From the NCBI RefSeq assembly GCF_019059575.1, contig NW_024881865.1:62001-126000 (forward strand): DNA of 64,000 nt, given 5' to 3'. Within the stretch, counting starts at the first letter, position 1. Every line of letters starts with the position of its first letter. The translations under genes were made by a program, and so were the position numbers. This stretch comes from Amphibalanus amphitrite (Eukaryota; Arthropoda; Thecostraca; Balanomorpha; Balanidae). Shown here in pieces: positions 25,475 to 36,196 of the stretch. The notes under the pieces were generated by a model. It was not told where the DNA came from. It searched no databases and saw nothing but the letters and a program-made list of their open reading frames with translations.

Positions 25475-25645
25475 TGCCCCCACGGAAACGAGTGGATGCG
25501 AAACGCAGGCACGAGATCTTGTTGCGGAAGCTAAAAATGAAAATGAACGTGGTAACTTCCCCAGTAAGCAACATGATGGTCAAAAGAGACATGGCATAAT
25601 CTGCATTACAGGAAGGTCTGGAACGCATGTGAAAGAAACACTGGA

Positions 25646-25739
25646 TGACTCGTAAAGCACACGCAGTTACGACGAACACACGAGTGCGCACATGACTCGT
25701 AAAACACACGCAGTGACGACGAACACACGAGTGCGCACA
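25646..25739. repeat. 47-bp tandem duplication within the retrotransposon
   Basis: Two 47-bp units (25646-25692 and 25693-25739) starting TGACTCGTAAA and ending GAGTGCGCACA, differing at about two positions. They lie in the non-coding stretch between the integrase stop and the 3' LTR. Confidence 0.85.
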
Positions 25740-25817
25740 CCGGGCGCTTGTCGGGTACATGTTGTGCATCACTGGGCGCTAGTAGTCGGTAAGCAGCACA
25801 TAGGTGGCGCAGAGATA

Positions 25818-27416
25818 CTACAGATCGAGAACATCACGTGCGAACCGTCGGCGACCCCGAGAGGACGGTGGCAGCTCCCGGTCTGAGCGAGGGGTGGTTA
25901 GGGAACGCGAGCACGGGTGACAGTGATTCGGGAGACACACCGGTATAGCAGTAGGCTGTCGGTCAGGGGAGTGCGTCCCTGATTCAAGGGCCACAGCTGG
26001 AGGGGTCGCCGAGGGCGATGAGGCGGCGTTTGCAGGATCTGGCTCTGGACTGGGGCCCTGCGCGGGGGGCGGAAGTGACTCAGCCTCGTCGGTCTGGGAC
26101 GGTGGTGTGCCAGTCAGCGAAGACTGAGCAGTGCCAGGTCGCAGCTGTGGGTGGTGCAGACCGTGATCGGCGGGGTGGGGCCTGGGCGCGGGAAGAGGGA
26201 CAGTAGGTGTCGTGTGCGCGAGGGGTACAAACGAGCGCAAGAACTTCCGATTGCGTAGGGTCATCCGTCGTGATCCGTCGAGCATGATCTGGTATTGCCG
26301 AAACGGCAATGCGGCCACCACCACTCCACGGCGGTCCCAGTTTCGAGGGTGGTTGCCCGACTGATTTTGAACCAGCACATGCTGGCCAGCTTTTAGTGGA
26401 GGCAGGTCCTTAGTGTGTGCTTGCAGACGCTCATGGTCACGAGAGGTGCGCTTGGCTAGTGCTTTCTCCCTCCAGCATGCGACATCTTGCCACGTCTGGC
26501 TGAGATCCTTGTGGTTACGTAGGGGGGGCTGCAGCGGTAGCCCTGGGAGGAAGTCCCGCAACTGTCTCCCGAGGACTAGCTCAGCTGGGGACAAGCCGGT
26601 GTCTCTGTCAGGGGTGTTGCGGTGCTGCAAGAGTGCGCGAGTGAGTTTCACAGAGTCGAGGGACCCATCAGCAGTGACGTTGTCCCGTATGAGGCGTTTG
26701 GCCGTTTTCACAGCGACCTCAGCACGGCAGTTCGCGTGAGGAAAAGCGACCGATGTGAGGCGGTGGTGGATCCCGTGCTGAACGAGGAAATCATTTACCT
26801 CTTGGGCCATGAACTGAGGCCCACCATCACTTGTGAGTGTTTCGGGGACCCCCAGACCGCGGCAGAGTTCCATGAGGACGCCTTTTAGGCTGATGCCGCG
26901 CCAGATCTGAAACCAATTGCTGAATCGGTCAACAACGACCCCGTATGTGTTCCCCATGTACGTGAAGTAATCGGCAGCCACGTGTTGGAATGGATATTCC
27001 GGCGTGGCTGGTGGGATAGGCGGCATGTCGGCCTGTGATGGCGCATGTCTGTTGCAAGCCGCGCAGCGTTGCCGGACCGCTTCAATGTCCTGGGACATGT
27101 GGGGCCAAAACACGGAGCGTTCCGCGCGTAGCCTCATGCCAGTCACTCCCTGGTGCGCGGCATGGAGGGTGTCTAGGACACGGGACCTGAGAGCCTCGGG
27201 ATGACAGGTCGGCCGTGGAAGAGAAGGACGGGCCCCGACGTGCTGAGGTCGTGCCGGATGCGCCAAAGAGCGCGGAGTGGATGAGGGAAACCATCCGGAC
27301 ACGCAGGGAATGACGTGTTCGCCATTTGAACTGCCTGGCGGATGATGGGGTCTTGTTCCGACGCCCGAGACAGGGTGGGCCAGTCGATCGGTTGCAGTGC
27401 TGGCGACACCGAGCAC
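25818..27416 (-). pseudogene. Integrase part of the Ty3-type pol frame
   Basis: Integrase inserts the cDNA into the host genome. The open frame starts at 27416, but homology to pol begins near 27205, where the upstream frame is lost. Visible are the zinc-binding His-His-Cys-Cys region (HAAHQG ... CAACNRH) and the DDE core: Asp in VAADYF (about residue 149), Asp in LTSDGGPQF (about 197) and Glu in CRAEVAV (about 233). A Pro-rich, poorly conserved tail ends the frame. It overlaps the protease/RT frame by 244 bp in another phase. Since no programmed-shift signal is obvious, I take it as a frameshift mutation or a sequencing error. Confidence 0.85.
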
Positions 27417-29440
27417 AGAATGTCGGAGTCGTCTTCATCACCTGGATCCTGCGGGCGTGCCATTAGAGAGAATAGGTGATGGAAAGAGTAGCCCTCATCG
27501 ACCACAAACAGCTCGTCGATCTGTGACTCGACAAAGCTGTCATCGGACCCCTCGCGCTGTTCCCTCACACCATACCTCGAGAGAGCGTCGGGGCCTCCAT
27601 GGAGGCGACCCGGGACGTGGACCAGAGAGAAGGACCAGCCGAAGCTTTTCTCTTTTAGGCGTCTCAGCCTAGGATTGTCTATGCCGTCCAGGGAACGGTC
27701 GCCGAAAATACCCAGGAGAGGTTTGTGGTCGGTTCCCACCACCAGTTGGTCACAGCCGAGTGTAAAGTATTTAGTTTTTTCGAGGGCATTGGTGACGCTC
27801 AATGCCTCGCCCTCTGTTGGGGAATAGCGACTCTCGGCGCTAGAGGTGAACCGAGACCCGACGCCACACACACGCCACCCAGCGGGGCAGCAGGTCGGCT
27901 TGAGTTCGGTGCAGGTACAGTGTTTTTGAAGGAGGACGTACCCGAGTCCTGTTTTACACCAGTCCGTGAGGATGCACGTGGGCTTGGCGCGGTCAAACGA
28001 CTGGATTCCCTTCTCCACCTCCCGAGCGATGACCTCCCTGGTGTTTCGGAACAGCTGGTCCAGAGTCTCGTCCCAGTACCAAGGACAGTCCTTCTTAAGG
28101 AGGGCGCGGAAGGGGAGGAGTTTAGGCTGGGTGGCATAGAAAGCCGACACTTGATTGACCAGAGCCATGAATGATCGAAGGTCGGTCACCGAGGTCGGCG
28201 TCGGAAACGACCGAATAGCCTCCGTGTGGGACGGCAACGGTCGGACGCCGTCAGGGCCCAGACGAAAGCCGGCCCAGTCCACGGTCTTTTCACAGAACAC
28301 GAACTTGTCGCGGTTCTGGAGGATGCCGTTTCGGCCACAGAGCGTCAGATACTCCGCCGCATGTTGGAACATGCATCGAATCGTGGGCTGGTACAGGATG
28401 GAGTCATCGATGACCCTGTCACAAGACTTCACATTCAGTGTGACCCGATCGAATCGGTGAGTGTAGGCATCTCCGGAGACCTTGTACCCTTGAGGGACGG
28501 TTTTGTAGCGGTACCTGCCCCATGGTGTCAGAAAGGTCGTGAGGTGGCGGTCCGATTCGCGAATGGCGACGGAGTGGTAGCCGTTGAAGGCATCTGTAGT
28601 GGTTTTCCACTGATCCGCGGGCACGGCCATGGCTTTTTGGAAAGGGGGCATTGTGGGATGCGTCTGACGGATGCTGGCCTCGTTGAGGGCCTGGAAGTTG
28701 ATGGTTCGGCGGGGCTCGCCGTTGTGCTTGCGGGTCACTACCATTCGTGAGCACCACGTGACTGGCTCGTTGACGTCTACTTTTTCCAGTACCCCCATGG
28801 CGACGTCCCTGTCAAGGTCCCGACGCACCCTGTCTTCCCAGTGTAGGGGAACGACAGCTGGTGTGTACACGGCGTGAGGGGTCGCGCCAGGCTTCACGGC
28901 GAACTCGAGGGGTGGGCCGTGCATGAGGGGGAGGGGCTGGTGGCAGCAAGTGTTAAACGTGGATGACGCGTAATGGTCGAGCAGCAGCTGCTTCAGGGCA
29001 GGGATGTCAGCATCGGTGGGGTTATCTGGCAGAGGTGGCGGCTCGGGTGTCGGAGCGCGGCGAGGGCATCCGCATGGTGCCAGGTCAGGTGCAGACGGAG
29101 CCGAAGCAGCCGGCTCGGTGTCGAGCGCGGAGACAGCTCCTGGTTTACCCGAAGGTGGGTAGGGGAACTCGGAGGAAATGGAGCCCAGCGCCTGGAGTGC
29201 ACGGGCAGAGAGGTACAGTCCAGTCAGTTCCTCCGCCACATACACAGCCTCCAGCGTAGACGCCGACCGGCCCCCGTTACTCACTTGGATGGTGGCAGGG
29301 AGGGTTCCCCAGATCGTAAGTCGGGCCCGGTTGGCGGTCGAGAGCGTGATACGTGACGGCAGCAAGGACGACCGCCGCACACCTAGGGCGCTGAGGGTAT
29401 CCGGGCCGCAGCAGGTCACTGTGGCACCCGTGTCAGCCAT
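27173..29440 (-). pseudogene. Protease, reverse transcriptase and RNase H of the Ty3-type pol
   Basis: A 755-residue open frame. The retropepsin motif DTGATVTC is right at the N-terminus (residues 3-10), so the protease lacks any upstream sequence. Reverse transcriptase has NFQALNEA, TDAFNGYHSV (about 283) and the catalytic box as VIDDS (about 343) instead of the usual YxDD. RNase H has ILTDWCKTGLG (about 491) and GTDHKPLLG (about 570). The frame ends just after the linker to integrase, where the reading phase changes. On the minus strand the 5' edge abuts an inverted block carrying gag. This is a damaged copy unless the phase change proves to be a sequencing error. Confidence 0.88.
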
Positions 29441-29458
29441 CTATCCAGCTATCCAGCT

Positions 29459-29470
29459 ATGAGGCAACTC
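29459..29470 (+). other. Second copy of the primer-binding-site-like sequence
   Basis: ATGAGGCAACTC preceded by TATCCAGCTATCCAGCT, which resembles the LTR tail. It starts the inverted leader-gag block. The same 12 bp, inverted, lie next to the right LTR at 30138-30149. Confidence 0.7.
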
Positions 29471-29519
29471 CACTGAAGTTTTGCTATCTGATCGAGCCGA
29501 CAAGCCTGCAACTACAGCT

Positions 29520-30148
29520 ATGACCACTCCTGCTCAACCTACGCCCTCTGCAATCCAGTTGCAGTGCCCCTGGCCCAACTGTGGGTTCCAGACTCCGGCG
29601 CTTGACGGGTCAGTGGGCATTCAGCTGCTGCAGATGCATCAGACAGCGTCGCACCCACCAACCGCTGCTGCCGCCCCTGAGAAGGCCAAGTTACCAACAC
29701 TGGAGGTCTCGCCAGATGGTGTTGTAACAGACACGGCGCTGGGGGTCTTCAGGCAGCAGCTCACGACCTACAAGCGAAGGGCCGGCATATCTGGCGATGA
29801 CCCAGACACTGTCTTGCAAGCGCTGCCTTCGCCTGCGTACAGCCTGTTGTACGCCCGATTTGGTGCTGGACTCACATCCTTGAGCGAGCACCAACTCCTG
29901 ACTCATATCGCAGACCTCATGGTGCGACCTGAGAACCGGCTATCCCACATCCTCAAGCTCCAGCGGATGAAGCAAGATCCCGGTCAGCCCGTGGCGCAAT
30001 TCGCGGCGAGGCTGCGTGAGGTGGCGCGACAGTGTCACTTGGTCGTACAGTGCCGTTGTGACCGGGCAGTAAACTTCGAGGAGGAAATGGTGCTATTCCA
30101 GTTCTTGTCGGGCCTGTGCGACACCGAGGTGCAATCAGAGTTGCCTCA
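29520..30148 (+). pseudogene. Gag-like capsid frame, truncated and in inverted orientation
   Basis: The frame starts MTTPAQPTPSAIQL. Next comes a C2H2-like cluster (CPWPNCGFQTP ... QMHQTASH), then a helical capsid-like region with features of Ty3-type gag: TYKRRAGI, ARLREVARQCH and FLSGLCDTEVQS. It then runs into the LTR without a stop of its own, so the C-terminal nucleocapsid is missing. It is on the opposite strand to pol. The open frame begins 13 codons earlier at a TTG, but the ATG at 29520 is the more natural start. Gag would form the particle shell. Confidence 0.75.
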
Positions 30149-30149
30149 T
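30138..30149 (-). other. Candidate self-priming primer-binding site
   Basis: Read on the minus strand, ATGAGGCAACTC follows directly after the LTR end. The same 12 nt in complement lie within the LTR (plus 30193-30204 reads ATGAGGCAACTC). No tRNA-type TGG start is seen. Tf1/sushi-group elements prime from the 5' end of their own RNA in this way; its use here is inference. Confidence 0.55.
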
Positions 30150-30269
30150 AGCTGGATAAGCATTTCAAACATTCGAGTTTATTGTTCATTGAATGAGGCA
30201 ACTCTCTGCAATAAACGAACAGACCATTATGTTGAGTGCACAGTAGGTACATACGGTCATGCTCAGGTA
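30149..30269 (-). repeat. LTR (5' LTR with respect to pol)
   Basis: 121 bp, no difference seen from 25354-25474. It is followed by the AAAAT target duplication at 30270-30274. Confidence 0.85.
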
Positions 30270-30274
30270 AAAAT

Positions 30275-30494
30275 AAAAGGAACCTAGGAACCATCATTTA
30301 AAACTCAAATGTATGATTTCTATAAGCTAATCATTGTCTGCCCTCTGCAGGGAAAGGATTGACACTGAATTCAGCTTACAAAGGTCAAGAAAACCAAAAT
30401 CATGGAGAAAATCAACTGTAAGTATTGACAAGTTTGGCCATTTTCAGATGGCTATCTCCCTATGTTTTCAAACATTTCATGGCTAGTTAAGTTA
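30275..30494 (+). repeat. Segmental duplication copy A, right part
   Basis: Aligns to 35977-36196 at constant offset 5702. One substitution is visible (A at 30424, T at 36126, in the intron just after the exon). It ends at a short AAGTTA junction and runs directly into fragment C. Confidence 0.88.
30351..30417 (+). pseudogene. Duplicate of the first coding exon of the IDH gene
   Basis: 67 bp identical to 36053-36119, including the acceptor (CTCTGCAG), 51 nt of 5' UTR, the ATG (30402) with five full codons, and the donor GTAAGT. It lies in the same orientation, 5.7 kb upstream of the exon that joins the gene. It could serve as an alternative first coding exon. If both copies were spliced into one message, the UTR part of the second would shift the frame. 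It may also be an assembly artefact. Confidence 0.75.
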
Positions 30495-30647
30495 CCCAAC
30501 TTACCTCAAACCTCCAGGAAGTCCACTGAAAGTTATACACAGGTCAGGTCCATCCCAATCCACTATCCAGCCCATCCTGATCCTTTTCATTTTGTTTCTG
30601 TTGCAGTTGTGTATTGTGAATGGGATGGCATTTTAATTTCATTTGTG
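30495..30647 (+). repeat. Fragment C, third copy of a 153-bp piece of the duplication
   Basis: Matches 25042-25194 (offset 5453) and 35665-35817 with no difference seen. It includes a good acceptor (TTTCTGTTGCAG) followed by a possible UTR exon. Confidence 0.88.
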
Positions 30648-32215
<1,568 letters not shown>

Positions 32216-34342
32216 TTAAGGTCACAACAACCTAGGATTAAGGGTGGCTACAGACTTTAGACTTAATGCAGACTTAACATGAAGGTATTATATATGCAAC
32301 TAAATGACACACATGGTATTTGTTCTAACCTTCTCAACAGAAAGTGAACATGTCAGGACAGCACCCCTCGATGACCATTATACTCAAGGGGTGTAGGCAC
32401 TGATTCCCCAGGGGTGAAGTGATAGGAGCACAAACATGAGTCACTAGTTGGCTCTGTGTCTTTCCTCCTGCAGGAAAAAATATATGTGTGATGCCCAATG
32501 TGAGGTAACTGCATATTATAAAGCTGGAAATATTGTACAAAGTTATGACAACACAAGCAAACTATGCATGTTACTGCTCTTGTTATTGCTATATTGATAT
32601 GAGACCTCACAAGACACAAAAATATGCATGGTAAAATGGGAGCAACAATACATTTCAAATGTAGCTTGTCATTAAAATGATCATGAATTTCACTACATCA
32701 AAAGTGAATGAAATTAAGTGATAATCAAAGACTGGAAAAGAAGATCAGCATAACTACATAATATGTCTTGTTTCCAAAGCTCAAGTATGATCCTCAATGT
32801 TGCAAAAGTTGGTTGACTTTAACAATAACTTTGAATAAAAAAACAACATATGGTAAACAGTCACACTTCAAGGAAATCGCAAGATCCATCCAACCTTTGA
32901 CATGCCCTGTTTGGAATGCTGTTAACATGCTATGATCTTCACAGAATAGGTAAAATCAACTCAAAATATTATTCTTTTATTACAAATCATATCTTCCCAT
33001 GAACTTCATTATTGTGACTGCAGAGCTCATTCAGTCAATCAGAGACTGTGCAGAGACTTCATCATTCAAACAATCTGAGAATCAATGTGCAGAGACTAAC
33101 ACTTTAAAATCTAGTGACATTTCACAAACATCTTTTATGCTACAAGCTTATGCTTACCAAACACTTTTTCATGACTCAAATATGGTGGTGTTTATTTTAA
33201 GTGAAAACATTCATCCAGCACTAAGCAGATTATTTCTAAGCTCCACAAAGTCCCAATTTCTGTTATATTTCGCTTGGAGTCACTTCATAGTTTGAACTCA
33301 AAGTGCCTTGTGGATTTACCTCAGTTATGTAGGTAAATCCACAAGGATTGATGGGCTTTACCTCAGTTATGTAGCTGCTCCCTCAATTTAAGTTTCTCGT
33401 TATATTTCACTGAGGCGTTGCAAGATGGGCTGTAGCCAAATTCACTTCCCTGTTCGGCTGATGCTCACAATACCTGGACATTTTTAATTCCAATTTTTGT
33501 AGCTGTTAACAATTGATGAAGGCCCAAGTACCTAGACAACAATGACGTTACAGAGGAAACCCCTGGCTGTGTTTCACGGGCGCGCTGGCGCTGCCAGCGC
33601 AATCTGTGAGCTAGCGTCAACCTCTGGTAGTGTTGGAGGTATAGGCTTGTTGATGTCTCTATGGAAATCAAAAGTGGCTGGCAAGTGTCGCGAAACACCA
33701 CCCTTATTTTTGCACAATAATGGTGTGATAACTGTTGTTGCAAGAAAATATAAGGTGAAGTGAAGACGTGAAGTAAAATCAGGTCAGACATTAATATATA
33801 CCCAAAAATAGCAGTGTATGGAGTACCTATATTCACATTACCAATAATATGATGCACAACAGGCCATAGAAAAACAGGTGAATATGGAATTGTAACCCAA
33901 TTTCAATATCAACATGGCACTTGGCATTAACAGTAAAACACAAAGTTTTTTGATGTTAAATCAACAGAGAAAACTCCTGAACATAAACAAAATGATCAGA
34001 ATGTATAATAAGGATAAAAGTATAAATAAAAATCGACGAATCAGCCTATCATCGCCCTTACAAATTCACCACTCCCCATTCCACGCACAGATTGTTTACC
34101 CCTTGGCTTACCCCGTGTTCGCAGTCTCCCGGACGACGAAGATTCTAAACGCCGTCCGACCAATCACGTTCAAGATCAGCGGGGCTTGGCCGCGGTTCTC
34201 GAACGTCATTGGCCAGATTACGCAGAATCTTAGTCGTCAGCAAAACTTTGAACACGGGGTTATATTTTTCGCTATGGTAACAAAAGCGCCAGAATTGACT
34301 ACCAGAATTGGATCCGAAGGTCAAATGGGTCACGTGACTGTG
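32216..34342. other. AT-rich stretch, no supported gene
   Basis: Only short frames. The one clear structure is the palindrome at 33306-33346. Confidence 0.4.
33306..33346. repeat. Perfect 16-bp inverted repeat with 9-nt loop
   Basis: Arms CCTTGTGGATTTACCT and AGGTAAATCCACAAGG around CAGTTATGT. The loop motif TTACCTCAGTTATGTAG repeats about 45 bp further on. It could be a small MITE remnant or a hairpin RNA; there is no further support. Confidence 0.75.
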
Positions 34343-34354
34343 CAGTTCAGATGG
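34343..34354. repeat. 12-bp direct repeat, left flank of second foldback element
   Basis: CAGTTCAGATGG, repeated at 35131-35142. Confidence 0.65.
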
Positions 34355-35130
34355 GGGGGACCATCAAAGCGTCCAAAACCGCAGCATCCAAAGTACGCAA
34401 CATCCAAAACCGCAGCGTCCAAAGTACGCAACGTCCAAAATACGTCCAAAATCGGGTATATAGGGAGCATTCACAACGTCCAAAACCGAAACATCCAAAA
34501 CCGCAACATCCAAAGTACGCAACATCCAAAGTACTCAACATCCAAAGTACGCAACATCCAAAGTACGCAACATCCAAAACCGTTTGGTTAGGTTAGGTTA
34601 GGCTAGGTTAGGTTAGGTTAGGTTTCCTTATCCCCGGTAGGCATAAATCAGTAGGTTAGGTTAGGTTAGGTTAGGTTAGGTTAGGTTAGGTTAGGTTAGG
34701 TTAGGTTAGGTTAGGTTAGGTTGGGTTTCCTTATCCCCGGTAGGCGAAAATCAGTAGGTTAGGTTAGGTTAGGTTAGGTTGGGTTAGGGATAGGCAAAAA
34801 TCAGTAGGTTAGGTTAGTTTCGGTTAGGTTAGGTTAGGTTAGGTTAGGTTAGGTTGGTTTTGGATGTTGCGTGCCTTGGATATGTCGTGGTCTTGGATGT
34901 TGTGGTTTTGGAGGTTACGTACTTTGGATGTTGCGTCTTTGGATGTTGCGTTTTTTGGATGATACGTTTTTGGAAGTTGCGGTTTTGGATGTTTCGGTTT
35001 TGGACTTTGTGAATGCCCCCTATAAACCCGATTTTGGACGTATTTTGGACGTTGCGTACTTTGGACGCTGCGGTTTTGGATGTTGCGTACTTTGGGTGCT
35101 GCGGTCTTGGACGCTTTGATACGGACCCTT
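34355..35130. mobile_element. Foldback-type element with TTAGG repeats in its loop (776 bp)
   Basis: Inverted arms of about 230 bp consist of short units: ACATCCAAAACCGCA and ACATCCAAAGTACGCA on the left, TGCGGTTTTGGATGT and TGCGTACTTTGGATG on the right. Between them lie four (GGTTA)n blocks separated by TCCTTATCCCCGGTAGGC-type spacers. CAGTTCAGATGG flanks both ends (34343-34354 and 35131-35142). There is no coding frame; frames over the arms are repeat-derived. The design matches the element at 4807-5845, but the unit sequence differs. Confidence 0.7.
34584..34858. repeat. Interstitial (TTAGG)n blocks
   Basis: Four runs of GGTTAGGTTAGG, the arthropod telomere repeat unit, separated by near-identical spacers ending in AATCAGTA. 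They form the loop of the foldback element. Unique sequence lies on both sides, so this is not a chromosome end. Confidence 0.85.
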
Positions 35131-35142
35131 CAGTTCAGATGG
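35131..35142. repeat. 12-bp direct repeat, right flank of second foldback element
   Basis: Second CAGTTCAGATGG. Copy B of the segmental duplication starts 11 bp further on. Confidence 0.65.
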
Positions 35143-35152
35143 ACAACACCTG

Positions 35153-36196
35153 AACGGCACCACCTCTTGGGCACCACTCACGCGACGTGGGAGCCCCCTG
35201 GTGGGAGTCTGTTTAACTTATAGTAAGCTAGGATATTCGTAAGGAGTCTAGCTTTCACTTCTAGATGTGTATCAACAAATATATTTTTCTTCTCAATACT
35301 CCAAAATAAATTTTGGATAGTTTTCCAAAAAGCCAAAAATAGCTAAATACTCACATGAAATATTATTCAAAAGAAATTTGCCTTCGGTCTTAGTAAAAAA
35401 TATTTTCGACTTGGTATAAGATGTCATTTTACCACTAGTCTAGTGGTAAAAGCTAGTAGAACATATGGTAGGTACAACGTAACATACCAAAGAACCCTTG
35501 ATGGTCGAATTTTACCTTCTTTGAATACCGGCACCACCGGCACGACACTTTCCTTCGAGTTCGTAAAGGAGTCGGGTGGGTTGTAAAATGTGCCTGCAAT
35601 TTGTTGCATGGTGCACGGTGCAGGTCGTTAGCCCTTCACTAGTTGCATTGTTGCCTACAAGTGCCCCAACTTACCTCAAACCTCCAGGAAGTCCACTGAA
35701 AGTTATACACAGGTCAGGTCCATCCCAATCCACTATCCAGCCCATCCTGATCCTTTTCATTTTGTTTCTGTTGCAGTTGTGTATTGTGAATGGGATGGCA
35801 TTTTAATTTCATTTGTGCTGTAAATATTCAAGTAATCTGTATTGGTTCTAGATTCTGGTTTTACATGGCAATTATTTTCGATGTATCTGGTTCTGTGTGA
35901 TTTGTTTCACATTTGTAACCATTGCCTATTTTGTTTCATCTAGGTATCTGTTTATTTTTTCACAACATTTAAAAATAAAAGGAACCTAGGAACCATCATT
36001 TAAAACTCAAATGTATGATTTCTATAAGCTAATCATTGTCTGCCCTCTGCAGGGAAAGGATTGACACTGAATTCAGCTTACAAAGGTCAAGAAAACCAAA
36101 ATCATGGAGAAAATCAACTGTAAGTTTTGACAAGTTTGGCCATTTTCAGATGGCTATCTCCCTATGTTTTCAAACATTTCATGGCTAGTTAAGTTA
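35153..36196 (+). repeat. Segmental duplication copy B (uninterrupted)
   Basis: 1044 bp matching copy A (24530-25353 plus 30275-30494) almost perfectly. It holds the empty site of the retrotransposon (TTTAAAAATAAAAGG at 35968-35982), the possible UTR exon after TTTCTGTTGCAG, and the first coding exon of IDH (36053-36119). Confidence 0.9.

Larger units (their letters stand above)
25354..30269 (-). mobile_element. Ty3-type LTR retrotransposon, rearranged and defective, 4916 bp
   Basis: Identical-looking 121-bp terminal direct repeats (25354-25474 and 30149-30269) and a 5-bp AAAAT duplication bound the element. The empty site is preserved at 35972-35976. Pol (protease, reverse transcriptase, RNase H, then integrase) is on the minus strand; the domain order places it in the Ty3/gypsy group. 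The gag-like frame (29520-30148) is on the plus strand, so the 5' part is inverted relative to pol. Gag lacks its C-terminal zinc knuckle, the protease is cut at its N-terminal edge, and the frame shifts between RNase H and integrase. It is therefore non-functional as it stands. A purine run (minus strand, next to 25475) fits a polypurine tract. Confidence 0.9.

Noticed and set aside
29953-30297. Minus-strand 114-codon frame across gag and LTR
   Set aside because: Antisense shadow of the gag block joined to the LTR.
34584-34858. Chromosome end or telomere
   Set aside because: TTAGG runs are short, broken by spacers, and enclosed by inverted arms and unique sequence on both sides.
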